Assembly (NCBI GenBank): GCA_020853885.1 | Contig: JADYXZ010000010.1 | Span: 124,001-188,000, forward strand | DNA length: 64,000 nt | From: Bradyrhizobiaceae bacterium | GTDB lineage: Bacteria > Pseudomonadota > Alphaproteobacteria > Rhizobiales > Xanthobacteraceae | Direction: 5' to 3' | Shown: positions 35,359 to 44,713 of the stretch, piece by piece | Numbering within the stretch: position 1 is the stretch's first letter | Layout of the letters: each line of letters starts with the position of its first letter | The notes under the pieces: generated by a model | Told to the model about the DNA's origin: nothing | The model's input: only the letters and a program-made list of their open reading frames with translations | The model's database searches: none | Program-made: the position numbers and the translations under genes

Positions 35359-36468
35359 GTGACCGCCTATATCCTGCGCCGCATTGCCCTGATGATCCCG
35401 ACGCTGCTCGGGATTCTCCTCGTTTCCTTTGTGGTCGTGCAGTTCGCGCCCGGCGGGCCGGTGGAGCGCGTGATCGCGCAGCTCACCGGCAGCGACGTGT
35501 CGGCGACGGCGCGCATCTCCGGCGGCGGCAGCGAGATCGTCCAGCCCGGCGCCACGACCATGGGGCCGGCCGATCCCATCGTCTCCAAGTACCGCGGGGC
35601 GCAGGGGCTCGACCCGCAGTTCATCAAAGAGCTCGAGCGGCAATTCGGCTTTGACAAGCCGGCGCACGAGCGCTTCCTCCTGATGCTGTGGAATTTCGCC
35701 CGCTTCGATTTCGGCAAGAGCTATTTCCGCGACACTTCGGTGATCGATCTCGTCATCGAGAAGCTGCCGGTTTCGATCTCGCTCGGGCTGTGGATGACGC
35801 TGATCACCTATCTCATCTCGATCCCGCTCGGCATCTCCAAGGCGATGCGCGACGGATCGCGGTTCGACGTGTGGTCTTCCGGCGTGATTGTGATCGGTTA
35901 TGCGATCCCCGGATTCCTGTTCGCCATTCTCTTGATCGTGCTGTTCGCCGGCGGATCGTTCTTCTCCGTCTTCCCGCTGCGAGGGCTCACCTCCGACAAT
36001 TTCTGGTCGCTGCCCTGGTACGCGCAGATCGCCGACTATTTCTGGCACCTCGTGCTGCCGCTGACCTCGATGGTGCTCGGCGCATTCGCGACGATGACGC
36101 TGCTCACGAAAAATTCCTTCCTCGATGAAATCCGCAAGCAATATGTGACGACGGCGCGCATGAAGGGGTTGACCGAGCGGCGCGTGCTCTACGGACACGT
36201 GTTCCGGAACGCGATGCTGATCATCATCGCGGGCTTTCCCGGTGCCTTCATCGGCGCGTTCTTCTCCGGCTCGCTCTTGATCGAGACGATCTTCTCGCTC
36301 GATGGGCTGGGGCTCCTCGGCTTCGAAAGCGTCCTGAACCGGGACTACCCGGTGGTGTTTGCGACGCTCTACATCTTTTCGCTGGTCGGCCTGATCGTGA
36401 ATCTGGTTTCCGACCTCACCTACACGTGGGTCGATCCGAGGATCGACTTCGAGACGCGGGAGGCGTGA
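35359..36468 (+). CDS. yejB: peptide ABC transporter permease YejB
   Basis: 369 aa. Residues 1-30 ([35 protein letters not shown]) are the standard DppB/YejB start; an insert of ~70 residues between TM1 and TM2 (through [24 protein letters not shown]) is typical of YejB. The EAA-like cytoplasmic loop [26 protein letters not shown] contacts the ATPase. The start is GTG 35359; a further GTG at 35329 is in frame but adds a non-conserved stretch. The last 27 bases are duplicated 120 bases downstream. Confidence 0.93.
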   Translation: MTAYILRRIALMIPTLLGILLVSFVVVQFAPGGPVERVIAQLTGSDVSATARISGGGSEIVQPGATTMGPADPIVSKYRGAQGLDPQFIKELERQFGFDKPAHERFLLMLWNFARFDFGKSYFRDTSVIDLVIEKLPVSISLGLWMTLITYLISIPLGISKAMRDGSRFDVWSSGVIVIGYAIPGFLFAILLIVLFAGGSFFSVFPLRGLTSDNFWSLPWYAQIADYFWHLVLPLTSMVLGAFATMTLLTKNSFLDEIRKQYVTTARMKGLTERRVLYGHVFRNAMLIIIAGFPGAFIGAFFSGSLLIETIFSLDGLGLLGFESVLNRDYPVVFATLYIFSLVGLIVNLVSDLTYTWVDPRIDFETREA

Positions 36469-36588
36469 CCAATGCATGGGCCACTCCTGCTGCTGATTTT
36501 TGGTTGCCGCGCCGGACCCTCGCCGGCCGCTTCGCGGCGCGGCTTCGGCGGCGCGGCGGGCATCGACTTCGAAACGCGGGAGGCGTGA
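36442..36588 (+). repeat. 27-bp direct repeat flanking a 93-bp insert between yejB and yejE
   Basis: ATCGACTTCGAGACGCGGG... at 36442-36468, including the yejB stop, recurs at 36562-36588 with one mismatch (G to A). The second copy supplies the GGGAGG ribosome-binding site of yejE. The 93 bases between are GC-rich with GCCGGCCGC/GCGGCGCGGC palindromic blocks. Confidence 0.85.
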
Positions 36589-37769
36589 TGGACGCGCCCG
36601 CGCCGAAACCCATCACCGAAGTCGCGCCGGTCACCCCGATGGGCGTGGTCGCGCCGCCGACGGGAAAGCACTTCGGCCCGTCGCCGATCAACCGGCGGCG
36701 CTGGCGGAACTTCAAGGCGAACCGGCGCGGCTGGTGGTCGTTCTGGATCTTTCTCGTGCTCTTCATCGCGAGCCTGTTCGCGGAAGTGATCGCCAACGAC
36801 AAGCCGTTCCTCGTCTCCTACGACGGGCACTGGTATTTCCCGCCGCTCGTCCGCTACGCGGAAACGACGTTCGGCGGCGACTTCGAGACTGAAGCCGACT
36901 ACCGCGATCCCTACCTGCAGGAGCTGATCGAGAAGAAGGGCGGGTTCATGATCTGGCCGCCGATCCGCTACAGCTACAACACGCACAATCTCGACCTGCC
37001 GACGCCGGCGCCCTCGCCGCCGACCTGGACGCTCACGGAGGAGGAGTGCAAGCAGGTGGTGGAGCGCAAGGGCCTCACCGGCTGCCGCGACCTCGAATTC
37101 AACTGGCTCGGCACCGACGATCAGGGCCGCGACGTGGTCGCGCGCATGATCTACGGCTTCCGCATCTCCGTGCTGTTCGGGCTGACGCTGAGCATCATCT
37201 CCTCGGTAATCGGCGTCGCGGCCGGCGCGATCCAGGGCTATTTCGGCGGCTGGACCGACCTCCTGTTCCAGCGCTTCATCGAAATCTGGACCTCGATCCC
37301 GTCGCTCTATCTCCTCCTCATCATCTCCTCGGTGCTCGTGCCCGGCTTCTTCGTGCTGCTCGGCATTCTGCTGTTGTTCTCGTGGGTGGCGCTCGTCGGG
37401 CTCGTGCGCGCGGAGTTCCTGCGGGCGCGCAACTTCGAATATGTGCAGGCGGCGCGGGCGCTCGGCGTCTCCAATGCGGTCCTCATGTTCCGGCATCTGC
37501 TGCCGAACGCGATGGTGGCGACGCTCACCTTCCTGCCGTTCATCCTGTCCGGATCGGTAATGACGCTTACTGCGCTCGATTTCCTCGGCTTCGGCCTGCC
37601 CCCCGGCTCGCCGTCGCTTGGCGAGTTGCTGGCGCAAGGCAAGGCCAACGTGCAGGCGCCGTGGCTTGGGCTCACCGGCTTCTTCACCCTCGCCATTCTC
37701 CTGTCGCTCCTGATCTTCGTCGGCGAAGCGGTGCGCGACGCCTTCGATCCGAGAAAGACGTTCCAATGA
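36588..37769 (+). CDS. yejE: peptide ABC transporter permease YejE
   Basis: 393 aa. A Pro-rich cytoplasmic N-terminus leads to INRRRWRNFKANRRGWWSFWIFL (TM1). A ~100-residue periplasmic loop (SYDGHWYFPPLVRYAETTFGG, with WPPIRYSYNTHNLDLP) characterises YejE. The EAA loop is RARNFEYVQAARALGVSNAVLMFRHLLPN. ATG 36588 follows GGGAGG by 4 bases. Its stop overlaps the ATP-binding gene start by 4 bases. Confidence 0.95.
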   Translation: MDAPAPKPITEVAPVTPMGVVAPPTGKHFGPSPINRRRWRNFKANRRGWWSFWIFLVLFIASLFAEVIANDKPFLVSYDGHWYFPPLVRYAETTFGGDFETEADYRDPYLQELIEKKGGFMIWPPIRYSYNTHNLDLPTPAPSPPTWTLTEEECKQVVERKGLTGCRDLEFNWLGTDDQGRDVVARMIYGFRISVLFGLTLSIISSVIGVAAGAIQGYFGGWTDLLFQRFIEIWTSIPSLYLLLIISSVLVPGFFVLLGILLLFSWVALVGLVRAEFLRARNFEYVQAARALGVSNAVLMFRHLLPNAMVATLTFLPFILSGSVMTLTALDFLGFGLPPGSPSLGELLAQGKANVQAPWLGLTGFFTLAILLSLLIFVGEAVRDAFDPRKTFQ

Positions 37770-39394
37770 GTGAGCCGCTGCTCAAGGTCGAGGACTTGTC
37801 CGTCGCCTTCCGGCAGGCGGGCCGGGAGACGCTCGCCGTCGACCGCGTCTCGTTTGACATCCAGTCGGGCGAGACGGTGGCGCTGGTCGGCGAATCCGGC
37901 TCCGGCAAGTCCGTCACCGCGCTTTCGATCCTGAAGCTCCTGCCTTACCCGGCCGCAAACCATCCTTCGGGGCGCATCCTGTTCAAGGGCCGCAATCTTC
38001 TCGCCATGTCCGAACACGAAATCCGCGGCGTGCGCGGCGACGACATCACGATGGTGTTCCAGGAGCCGATGACCTCGCTCAATCCGCTGCACACGGTGGA
38101 GCGGCAAATCAAAGAAGTGCTGGAGATCCACGGCGGGCTTTCCGGCGCGGCGGCGACGAAGCGCGTGGTCGAGCTTCTCAGCGAAGTCGGCATTCCCGAG
38201 CCGGAGACGCGGCTCAGCTCCTATCCGCACCAGCTTTCTGGCGGGCAGCGGCAGCGCGTGATGATCGCGCTCGCACTCGCCAACGAGCCCGACCTCTTCA
38301 TCGCCGACGAGCCGACCACCGCGCTCGACGTGACGGTGCAGGCGCAAATCCTCGAGCTCCTGAAGGACCTGCAGGCGCGGCTCGGCATGGCCATGCTCTT
38401 CATCACGCACGACCTCGGCATCGTGAAGAAGATCGCCGACCGCGTCTGCGTCATGCAGGGCGGGCGCATCGTCGAGCAGGGCAAGGTCGCCGACATCTTC
38501 GCGGCGCCGAAGCACGAATACACGCGCGCGCTGATCGCCGCGGAGCCGAAGGGCGAGCCGGCAAAGCCGCAGCCCGCGGCGCCCGTCGTGGTCTCGACGG
38601 AGAATTTGAAGATCTGGTTCCCGATCCGCCGCGGCTTCCTGCGGCGCACGGTCGGCCACATCAAGGCGGTCGACGGCGTGTCGCTCGCCATCCGCCGCGG
38701 AGAGACGCTCGGCGTCGTCGGCGAGTCGGGCTCCGGCAAGACGACGCTCGGGCTCGCGCTATTGCGCCTGATTTCCAGCGACGGGCCGATCGTGTTCATG
38801 GGCAAGTCCGTACAGGGACTGAAATTCCGCGAGATGCGGCCGATCCGCCGCGACATGCAGGTGGTGTTCCAGGACCCCTATGGCTCGCTCAGCCCGCGCA
38901 TGTCGGTGGCCGAGATCGTCGGCGAGGGCCTGCGCGTGCACCAACCGCAGCTTTCCGCCGAAGCGCGCGACGCACGCGTCGTCGCCGCGCTCAAGGACGT
39001 GGGCCTCGATCCGGAGACGCGACATCGTTATCCGCACGAGTTCTCCGGCGGACAGCGGCAGCGCGTCGCGGTCGCCCGCGCGATGGTGCTGGAGCCGTCG
39101 TTCGTCGTGCTCGACGAGCCAACCAGCGCGCTCGACATGATGATCCAGGCGCAGATCGTCGACCTCCTGCGCGAGTTGCAGCGCAAGCGCGAGCTCACCT
39201 ACATGTTCATCAGTCATGACCTCCGGGTCGTCGCGGCACTCGCCAGTCATGTGATCGTCATGCGGTCCGGTAAGGTTGTGGAGCAGGGACCGGCCGCCGA
39301 GCTTTTCCGCAATCCGCAATCACCTTACACGCGCGCGCTGTTCGCCGCGGCCTTCTCGCTGGAGACGGCGGCGGAAGGCGTCGTGGCGCAATAG
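37766..39394 (+). CDS. yejF: peptide ABC transporter ATP-binding protein, two fused ATPase domains (YejF)
   Basis: 542 aa, tandem DppD- and DppF-like ATPases in one chain. Domain 1: Walker [10 protein letters not shown], signature [12 protein letters not shown], Walker [13 protein letters not shown]. Domain 2: Walker [10 protein letters not shown], signature [12 protein letters not shown], Walker [13 protein letters not shown]. The oligopeptide-transporter C-terminal motifs (YTRAL) follow each domain. It powers import by YejB/YejE. ATG 37766 overlaps the yejE stop; the Nudix gene begins 8 bases after its own stop. Confidence 0.95.
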   Translation: MSEPLLKVEDLSVAFRQAGRETLAVDRVSFDIQSGETVALVGESGSGKSVTALSILKLLPYPAANHPSGRILFKGRNLLAMSEHEIRGVRGDDITMVFQEPMTSLNPLHTVERQIKEVLEIHGGLSGAAATKRVVELLSEVGIPEPETRLSSYPHQLSGGQRQRVMIALALANEPDLFIADEPTTALDVTVQAQILELLKDLQARLGMAMLFITHDLGIVKKIADRVCVMQGGRIVEQGKVADIFAAPKHEYTRALIAAEPKGEPAKPQPAAPVVVSTENLKIWFPIRRGFLRRTVGHIKAVDGVSLAIRRGETLGVVGESGSGKTTLGLALLRLISSDGPIVFMGKSVQGLKFREMRPIRRDMQVVFQDPYGSLSPRMSVAEIVGEGLRVHQPQLSAEARDARVVAALKDVGLDPETRHRYPHEFSGGQRQRVAVARAMVLEPSFVVLDEPTSALDMMIQAQIVDLLRELQRKRELTYMFISHDLRVVAALASHVIVMRSGKVVEQGPAAELFRNPQSPYTRALFAAAFSLETAAEGVVAQ

Positions 39395-39402
39395 AGTCGG
39401 GC

Positions 39403-40038
39403 ATGCGCGCGCAAAAGCCGCTTGCCGACGCCAAGGCCGAGGCGGATGTCGGCGAGGCGACGCCGCTCGGCAAAGGCTATTTCCGCTACGAACGGCTCGA
39501 GGTGACGCTGAAGGATGCCGGCGCGGCGGTGCGGCATTCGACGGCGGACATCGTGCGCGGCGGGCGAGTGGCGGCGGTGCTGCCCTACGACCCGCAGCGG
39601 AACGAGATCGTGCTGATCCACCAGTTCCGGCTGACCGCGCATCTCGCGCTCGGGCTCGGCGAGATGGTGGAGATCGTCGCCGGCCGCCTCGAGCCGGGCG
39701 AGGACATCACGGAGACCGCGCGGCGCGAATGCGTGGAGGAGATCGGGCTCGCGCCGCTGGCGCTCAAGGAGCTGATCACCTACCTGCCGACGCCGGGCGT
39801 CACGGACGAAGCCATCACGATCTTTCTCGGCATCGTCGATGCGGAGAATCTGCCCGAGCGAGCCGGCATGGCCGGCGAGCAGGAGGAGACGAAGCCCGTG
39901 CGCGTCTCGATCGACGCCGCCCTTGAAGCAGTGGAAAGCGGTCGCGTACACAACGGCAATGCCGTGATCGCGCTGCAATGGCTTGCGCTCAACCGCGAGC
40001 GGCTGCGCGCGCTCGCCGCCGAGCTCGGCGCGGCATGA
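39403..40038 (+). CDS. Nudix hydrolase, ADP-ribose pyrophosphatase-like
   Basis: 211 aa. The Nudix box GRLEPGEDITETARRECVEE and the following IGL fit Gx5Ex7REUxEExGU exactly. The IVLIHQFRLTAHL strand and the TYLPTPGVTDEAITIFLG segment, with conserved Pro about 16 residues after the box, point to ADP-ribose pyrophosphatases. It would hydrolyse ADP-ribose or related NDP-sugars. It is read with the yej operon and overlaps the next gene by 4 bases; a functional link to peptide uptake is not evident. Confidence 0.9.
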   Translation: MRAQKPLADAKAEADVGEATPLGKGYFRYERLEVTLKDAGAAVRHSTADIVRGGRVAAVLPYDPQRNEIVLIHQFRLTAHLALGLGEMVEIVAGRLEPGEDITETARRECVEEIGLAPLALKELITYLPTPGVTDEAITIFLGIVDAENLPERAGMAGEQEETKPVRVSIDAALEAVESGRVHNGNAVIALQWLALNRERLRALAAELGAA

Positions 40039-40976
40039 CCATCCTGCTTGCGGTCACCGGCTGGGAGCCGGAAGCCTGGCTCGAACGCTTTCGCGCGCTC
40101 TCCGGAAGGCGCGAAGTGCGGCTCGCGCCGGATCTCGGCGATCCCTCAGCGATCCACTATGCCTGCGTGTGGAAGCCGCCTGCGGGCCTGCTCGCCACGT
40201 TGCCGAACCTGCGCGCAATTTTCTCGCTCGGTGCGGGCGTCGATCACCTGACGAACGATCCTGCGCTGCCCGACGTGCCGATCGTGCGGATCGTCGATCC
40301 CGACCTCACCCTGCGCATGACGGAGTACGTGGTGCTGCACGTACTGCTGCATCACCGGCGCATGAAGCTTTACGAAAAGCAGCAAAGTGAACGCGTATGG
40401 CGCGAGCACGCCGATCCGGCGGCGAGCGAAGTGCGCGTCGGCATCATGGGCATGGGCGTGCTCGGCTGCGCGGCGGCGGACGCGCTCAAGGGGCTCGGAT
40501 TCCAGGTCGCCGGCTGGAGCCGGACGAAGAAGGCGGTACCCGGCATCGAGCTATACGCGGGCGAGAACGAGCTTCCGCCATTCCTGGCAAGAACCGATAT
40601 TCTCGTTTGTTTGTTGCCGCTTACACAGGATACGCGCGGCATCCTGCGCTACGAGTTGTTTTGCGGTCTTGCCCGCGACGGCGCGCTCGGCGGCCCGGCG
40701 CTCATCAATGCCGGGCGCGGCGGCCTGCAAATCGAGGCCGATATCCTGCGCGCGCTCGACGACGGCACGCTCATGGGCGCGAGCCTCGACGTATTCGAAC
40801 AGGAGCCGCTGCCGCCGGAGAGCAGACTCTGGCCGCATCCGAAGGTTTACGTCACGCCGCACAATGCGGCGCAGAGCGATCCGCGCGCACTTACGAAGTA
40901 CGTGCTCGCGCAGATCGAGCGGTTCGAGCGCGGCGAGCCACTGGAGAACGTCATCGACCGCACGCGCGGCTACTGA
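40035..40976 (+). CDS. glyoxylate/hydroxypyruvate reductase-type D-2-hydroxyacid dehydrogenase (GhrA-like)
   Basis: 313 aa. The nucleotide-binding domain has VGIMGMGVLGCAAADALKGLGF (GxGxxG) and WSRTKK, suggesting NADP(H) preference. Catalytic parts: LINAGRGGLQIEADIL (Arg), DVFEQEPLPPESRLW (Glu) and VYVTPHNAAQSDP (His). The short N-terminal domain matches the GhrA group. It reduces glyoxylate or hydroxypyruvate; the exact substrate is inferred. ATG 40035 overlaps the Nudix stop (ATGA). Confidence 0.9.
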   Translation: MTILLAVTGWEPEAWLERFRALSGRREVRLAPDLGDPSAIHYACVWKPPAGLLATLPNLRAIFSLGAGVDHLTNDPALPDVPIVRIVDPDLTLRMTEYVVLHVLLHHRRMKLYEKQQSERVWREHADPAASEVRVGIMGMGVLGCAAADALKGLGFQVAGWSRTKKAVPGIELYAGENELPPFLARTDILVCLLPLTQDTRGILRYELFCGLARDGALGGPALINAGRGGLQIEADILRALDDGTLMGASLDVFEQEPLPPESRLWPHPKVYVTPHNAAQSDPRALTKYVLAQIERFERGEPLENVIDRTRGY

Positions 40977-41002
40977 ATTTGGTAGTGCCAACCCAACCTG
41001 CT

Positions 41003-41090
41003 CTGGATGCGCGGGTCGAGCCCGCGCATGAGGGAGAGAGTGACCTGACTCCATGTATCCCTCATGACCGGGCTTGACCCGGCCATCCAG
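41003..41090. repeat. paired inverted palindromes between convergent genes (family B, second copy)
   Basis: CTGGATGCGCGGGTCGAG...CGCGCATGAGGG (41003-41034) and CCTCATGACCGGGCTTG...CCGGCCATCCAG (41059-41090) mirror the element at 24449-24531 with the two halves swapped in order. It separates the 3' ends of the dehydrogenase and NlpC/P60 genes. Confidence 0.78.
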
Positions 41091-41096
41091 AAAAAA

Positions 41097-41948
41097 TCAA
41101 CCCACTAAACGACGCACCGTCGTCACTTCCAAGCCCGACTTGCGAATCCGTTCTATTGCTTTCACCAGCGGCTCTTCGGCGACGGCCATGTGATAGGCGT
41201 TCGCGTGCAGCAGGCGGCCGGGATCGGAAACGAACCCGATGTGCCCCTGCCAGCAGATCAGATCGCCGCGCTGGAGCGATGCGAGATCGCCGGAGAAGGC
41301 GACGGGCTCGCCGAACGCCGCCTGCATGTCGCTGTCGCGCGGGCACGCAAATCCCGCTGCCTGTAACGAAAGCTGAACGAGGCCCGAGCAATCGAGCCCG
41401 AGGCTGGAGCGCCCGCCCCAGAGATAGGGCACGCCGAGAAAACGCTTCGCCGTCGAGACAAAGTCCGGCTCAACGAAATCGAGCGGCGCCAAGTGGCGCG
41501 CGGGAATGAAACCGCCGGCATCCGTCACCGCAAATTCCCCTTCCCTGCGCGCGACGGTCACGCGGCTCGCAAACGGCAGCGCCGTGAGCGGCGGCAGCTT
41601 GATGTTCGGACCGGGAAACACGAAGGTGCGCAGCGCGATCACGCGATCCGTCGCCTCGCCGCGCACATCGCCGAGCGCTTCCGCCGGCAGCCAGCCGACA
41701 TAGGAATCGAACTGCAACTGTCCCCACGCCCAGCCTTCGTCGGTGGTCTCATAGACCGTCACCCGCTCTCCATAGAGCGCCTCGGTATCGAGTGGCGCGT
41801 CGGGCGCGGGGCTCCGGCGCAACGCTGCGACCGGCGCGGTCACGCGCTGCAATGTCCCTTCCACGAAGCGCGCGGCGTCGACGCGGCCCTTGAGGTGCGC
41901 GGCGGCAAGATCGGGACGCGCGGGCGTGAGCCGCGGGTCGAAGCTCAT
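41097..41948 (-). CDS. NlpC/P60 (C40) peptidase with N-terminal SH3-like domains
   Basis: 283 aa. Two bacterial SH3-like units (about 35-160, including VAALRRSPAPDAPLDTEALYG and WAWGQLQFDSYVGWLP) precede the C40 domain: catalytic Cys187 in LDCSGLVQ, His236 in QGHIGF and His248. Such enzymes cleave gamma-D-Glu-diaminopimelate or related bonds in muropeptides. I see no classical signal peptide, so it may act on cytoplasmic recycled peptides, which fits its operon with a leucyl aminopeptidase. It overlaps the MarR-like gene by 4 bases. Confidence 0.92.
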   Translation of the reverse strand: MSFDPRLTPARPDLAAAHLKGRVDAARFVEGTLQRVTAPVAALRRSPAPDAPLDTEALYGERVTVYETTDEGWAWGQLQFDSYVGWLPAEALGDVRGEATDRVIALRTFVFPGPNIKLPPLTALPFASRVTVARREGEFAVTDAGGFIPARHLAPLDFVEPDFVSTAKRFLGVPYLWGGRSSLGLDCSGLVQLSLQAAGFACPRDSDMQAAFGEPVAFSGDLASLQRGDLICWQGHIGFVSDPGRLLHANAYHMAVAEEPLVKAIERIRKSGLEVTTVRRLVG

Positions 41949-42292
41949 CGCGGCAGGTCCTTCGCCTTCTCGACGACGAGATCGCCGAGCCGCTCCACAT
42001 AGAGTGCGCCCTTCACCGTCCGCTGCACGATCACGTTGCGGCGGTCGGCCTCGTCGCGGCGGCGCGACAGCAGGCCGAGCCGGCCCATCGTATCGAGGGC
42101 GCGGGTGATGACGGGCTTGGTCACGCCGAGCTTCGCCGCAAGCCCGCGCACCGTGTGCGGCGGCGGCTCGAGATAGACGGTGAGCAGCACCGTGAGCTGG
42201 CGCGAGGAAAGATCGCTCTCGCCGTCGCGAACGAGCACATAAGAGAAATCGTGCAGGAGCCGCAGCGCCTGCGACGGACGCATCTCCACCAC
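41945..42292 (-). CDS. MarR-like winged-helix protein
   Basis: 115 aa, shorter than most MarR proteins. It has SSRQLTVLLTVYLEPPPHTVRGLAAKLGVTKPVITRALDTMGRLGLL and the wing RRRDEADRRNVIV. The long dimerisation helices are abbreviated. The start is uncertain: GTG 42292, GTG 42289 and ATG 42283 are in frame. It lies between pepB and the NlpC/P60 gene and is probably the local regulator. Confidence 0.85.
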   Translation of the reverse strand: MVEMRPSQALRLLHDFSYVLVRDGESDLSSRQLTVLLTVYLEPPPHTVRGLAAKLGVTKPVITRALDTMGRLGLLSRRRDEADRRNVIVQRTVKGALYVERLGDLVVEKAKDLPR

Positions 42293-42355
42293 GGGAGCCC
42301 CCGGAATTCGTTTCGGGGGCGTATTGTTCTCCGGCTCGGATCGCAGTGCAAGCGC

Positions 42356-43753
42356 TTATCGATATCGTTCCGCCAGGAGCGCAAAGAGCGCGCGGATCGT
42401 TTGCGCCTCGCCGCCCTCCGGCCGGCCGGGCCTCGCCGACGGATTCCAGGCGAACAGGTCGAGATGCAGCCACGACTTGGCGCGGCCGACGAAGCGCGAA
42501 AGGAACAGCGCCGCCGTGATCGCGCCGGCGAAGGAGCCGGACGACACGTTGTTGGTGTCGGCGACCTTCGATTCCAGCATCGACTGATAGGGCCGCCAGA
42601 GCGGCAGGCGCCAGTGCGGATCGGCCTCCGCGTCAGCATGCCGCGCGAATGCGATCGCCAGATCGTCATCGTCGGTGAACGCCGCCGGCAATTCGGGGCC
42701 GAGCGCGACACGCGCGGAACCCGTGAGCGTCGCGAAGTCGACGATCAAGTCCGGCTCGTTCTCGCCGGCAAGCGCAAGCGCATCGGCGAGGATCAGGCGG
42801 CCTTCGGCGTCGGTGTTGCCGATCTCGACCGTGTCGCCCTTGCGGCTCTTGAAAATGTCGCCGGGACGAAACGCTTCGCCCGAGATCGCGTTCTCCACCG
42901 CCGGGATCACCACCTGCAACCGCACCGGCAGCTTCGCGTCCATGATCATCTGCGCGAGGCCGAGCGCGTGCGCGGCGCCGCCCATGTCCTTCTTCATCAG
43001 GAGCATGCCCGAGCTCGGCTTGATGTCGAGGCCGCCGGTGTCGAAGCAGACGCCCTTGCCGACGAGCGTGACCCTCGGATGCTTCGCGTCGCCCCAGGTG
43101 AATTCGATCAGGCGCGGCGCGCGCGCCGAGGCGCGGCCGACGGCATGGACGAGCGAGAAATTCTCGCCGAGCAGATCGTCGCCGACGACGGCGCGAAACG
43201 ACGCGCCGAAACGTTCCGCGATTGCGCGGGCCGCCGCTTCGATGTCGGCGGGACCGCAATCGTTCGACGGTGTGTTGACGAGATCGCGGACGAGGAAAAC
43301 GGCGTCGATGGTCCGCGTCAGCTCCGCGCCATCGACGCCGTCCGGCAGGACGAGCCGAACATCCTTTGCTTCGGACTTGCGATAGCGCGTGAAGCGATAT
43401 TGCCCGAGCCCGAACGCAAGCGCGGCGAGCCGCGGATCGGGCGGCGGCGAGGCGAACCGCCAGTCGCCGGCGGGCAGGATGCCCGCAAGCTTGCCTGCGA
43501 GGAACGGGTTGCGGGGCCGCACCGACGGCTTGTCGAACGCGAACAGCGCGCCAGCGACGGCGCCGTTCCCGCCGGGCAGCAGCAAGGCATTGCCGGCCTC
43601 CGGCTTGAAGCCGGCCACGTCGGCGAAGCCGCGGGCGGCGGGCGGAAGCCCGCCACGGATCGCGGCCCACGAATCCGCGTCAACGCACCAGATGGGAAGC
43701 GCCCCGCCCCAAGCGGACGGAGGGGCGAACGCGGCATGGAGCTTGTCGATCAA
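42356..43753 (-). CDS. leucyl aminopeptidase family protein (M17)
   Basis: 465 aa. The M17 core is intact: VGKGVCFDTGGLDIKP (metal-binding Lys/Asp), MKKDMGGAAHALGLA, and the signature NTDAEGRL (313-320), then DFATLTGSARVALG. These hexameric di-zinc enzymes remove N-terminal residues from peptides. The start appears to be TTG 43753 (MIDKLHAAF), with GGAACC upstream; no in-frame ATG is near. It heads an operon with a MarR-like protein and an NlpC/P60 peptidase, suggesting peptide turnover, and it diverges from tadD. Confidence 0.93.
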   Translation of the reverse strand: MIDKLHAAFAPPSAWGGALPIWCVDADSWAAIRGGLPPAARGFADVAGFKPEAGNALLLPGGNGAVAGALFAFDKPSVRPRNPFLAGKLAGILPAGDWRFASPPPDPRLAALAFGLGQYRFTRYRKSEAKDVRLVLPDGVDGAELTRTIDAVFLVRDLVNTPSNDCGPADIEAAARAIAERFGASFRAVVGDDLLGENFSLVHAVGRASARAPRLIEFTWGDAKHPRVTLVGKGVCFDTGGLDIKPSSGMLLMKKDMGGAAHALGLAQMIMDAKLPVRLQVVIPAVENAISGEAFRPGDIFKSRKGDTVEIGNTDAEGRLILADALALAGENEPDLIVDFATLTGSARVALGPELPAAFTDDDDLAIAFARHADAEADPHWRLPLWRPYQSMLESKVADTNNVSSGSFAGAITAALFLSRFVGRAKSWLHLDLFAWNPSARPGRPEGGEAQTIRALFALLAERYR

Positions 43754-43867
43754 AGGGGCGGTTCCACTGTCAGGATTTCGGCAAAGAACGCTCTTTAACG
43801 GGCCATTAGGGTTAATTCTCTATTGATGCGCAAGCTCGTGCGCCACCTCTCCCGGCTGGAGTCTGCC

Positions 43868-44677
43868 ATGTTTTCGCCCCACCAGAACCTTCCACGCAGC
43901 CTCAGAGGCCCGTCGCGGATCGCGCTCGTCGTCGCGCTCGCCGCCGTGCTCGGCGCCTGCGCCAACAGCCGCCCGGAAGTGACCGGATCAATCGGCAGCC
44001 CGGACAAGGCGCTTGCCGGGAGCGATCTGCGCCAGCAGACCGAGGCGCTGGCGGCGCGATACCAGAGCAAACCGGACGATCCGGAGGCGGCCATCGCCTA
44101 TGCGCAGGCTTTGCGCGCAGGGGACCAGCGCGCGCAGGCGGCCGCCGTCCTGCAACAGGCATCGATCCGCAATCCGAAGAACCCGGCGGTGCTCGGCGCC
44201 TATGGCCGCGCGCTCGCCGAAGTGGGCCGGTTGAACGAGGCGCTCGACATTCTCGGCAAGGCGCACACGCCCGACCGGCCGGACTGGCGAATTCTCAATG
44301 CACAGGGCGCCGTGCTCGACCAGATGGGCCGGCACGCCGAGGCGCAGCGTTATTACAGCACGGCGCTCAAGATGGCGCCGAACGAGCCGGCGGTTCTATC
44401 GAACCTCGGGCTCTCCTACGCGCTTTCCAGGAAGCTCGACCAGGCGGAAGCGACCCTGCGGAAGGCCGCAGCCAGCCCGAACGCCGAGCCCAAGGTGCAG
44501 CAGAATCTTGCGGTCGTCCTGTCGCTGCGCTCGAAGTTCGACGAGGCTGAGAAAGTCGCGAGCGGCGTGCTGCCGCCCGAGCAGGCGCGGGCGAATGTCG
44601 CCTATGTTCGCGAGATGATGCGCGAGCCCGCACGCGCGAAGGACCCCGGCCACCGCAAGACGGCGTCGGCCGGCTGA
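43868..44677 (+). CDS. tadD: Tad pilus assembly lipoprotein TadD (TPR protein)
   Basis: 269 aa. ATG 43868 with GGAG 6 bases upstream gives an N-terminus MFSPHQNLPRSLRG, a hydrophobic stretch and lipobox VLGAC (Cys31), so the protein should be a lipoprotein. About four tetratricopeptide repeats follow (PEAAIAYAQALRAGDQ, PAVLGAYGRALAEVGRLNEAL, RILNAQGAVLDQMGRHAEA, PAVLSNLGLSYALSRKLDQA). TadD is a pilotin-like factor for the Tad secretin. An ATG at 43826 in frame would bury the signal peptide. It converges on tadC. Confidence 0.92.
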   Translation: MFSPHQNLPRSLRGPSRIALVVALAAVLGACANSRPEVTGSIGSPDKALAGSDLRQQTEALAARYQSKPDDPEAAIAYAQALRAGDQRAQAAAVLQQASIRNPKNPAVLGAYGRALAEVGRLNEALDILGKAHTPDRPDWRILNAQGAVLDQMGRHAEAQRYYSTALKMAPNEPAVLSNLGLSYALSRKLDQAEATLRKAAASPNAEPKVQQNLAVVLSLRSKFDEAEKVASGVLPPEQARANVAYVREMMREPARAKDPGHRKTASAG

Positions 44678-44713
44678 CAATCCACTGCCTGCTTTTGTGC
44701 GAAGCCGCGCCCG

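Noticed and set aside
33814-36477. 887-codon minus-strand open frame across the yej genes
   Set aside because: It is antisense to two transporter genes with clear motifs and shows only biased, low-information sequence.
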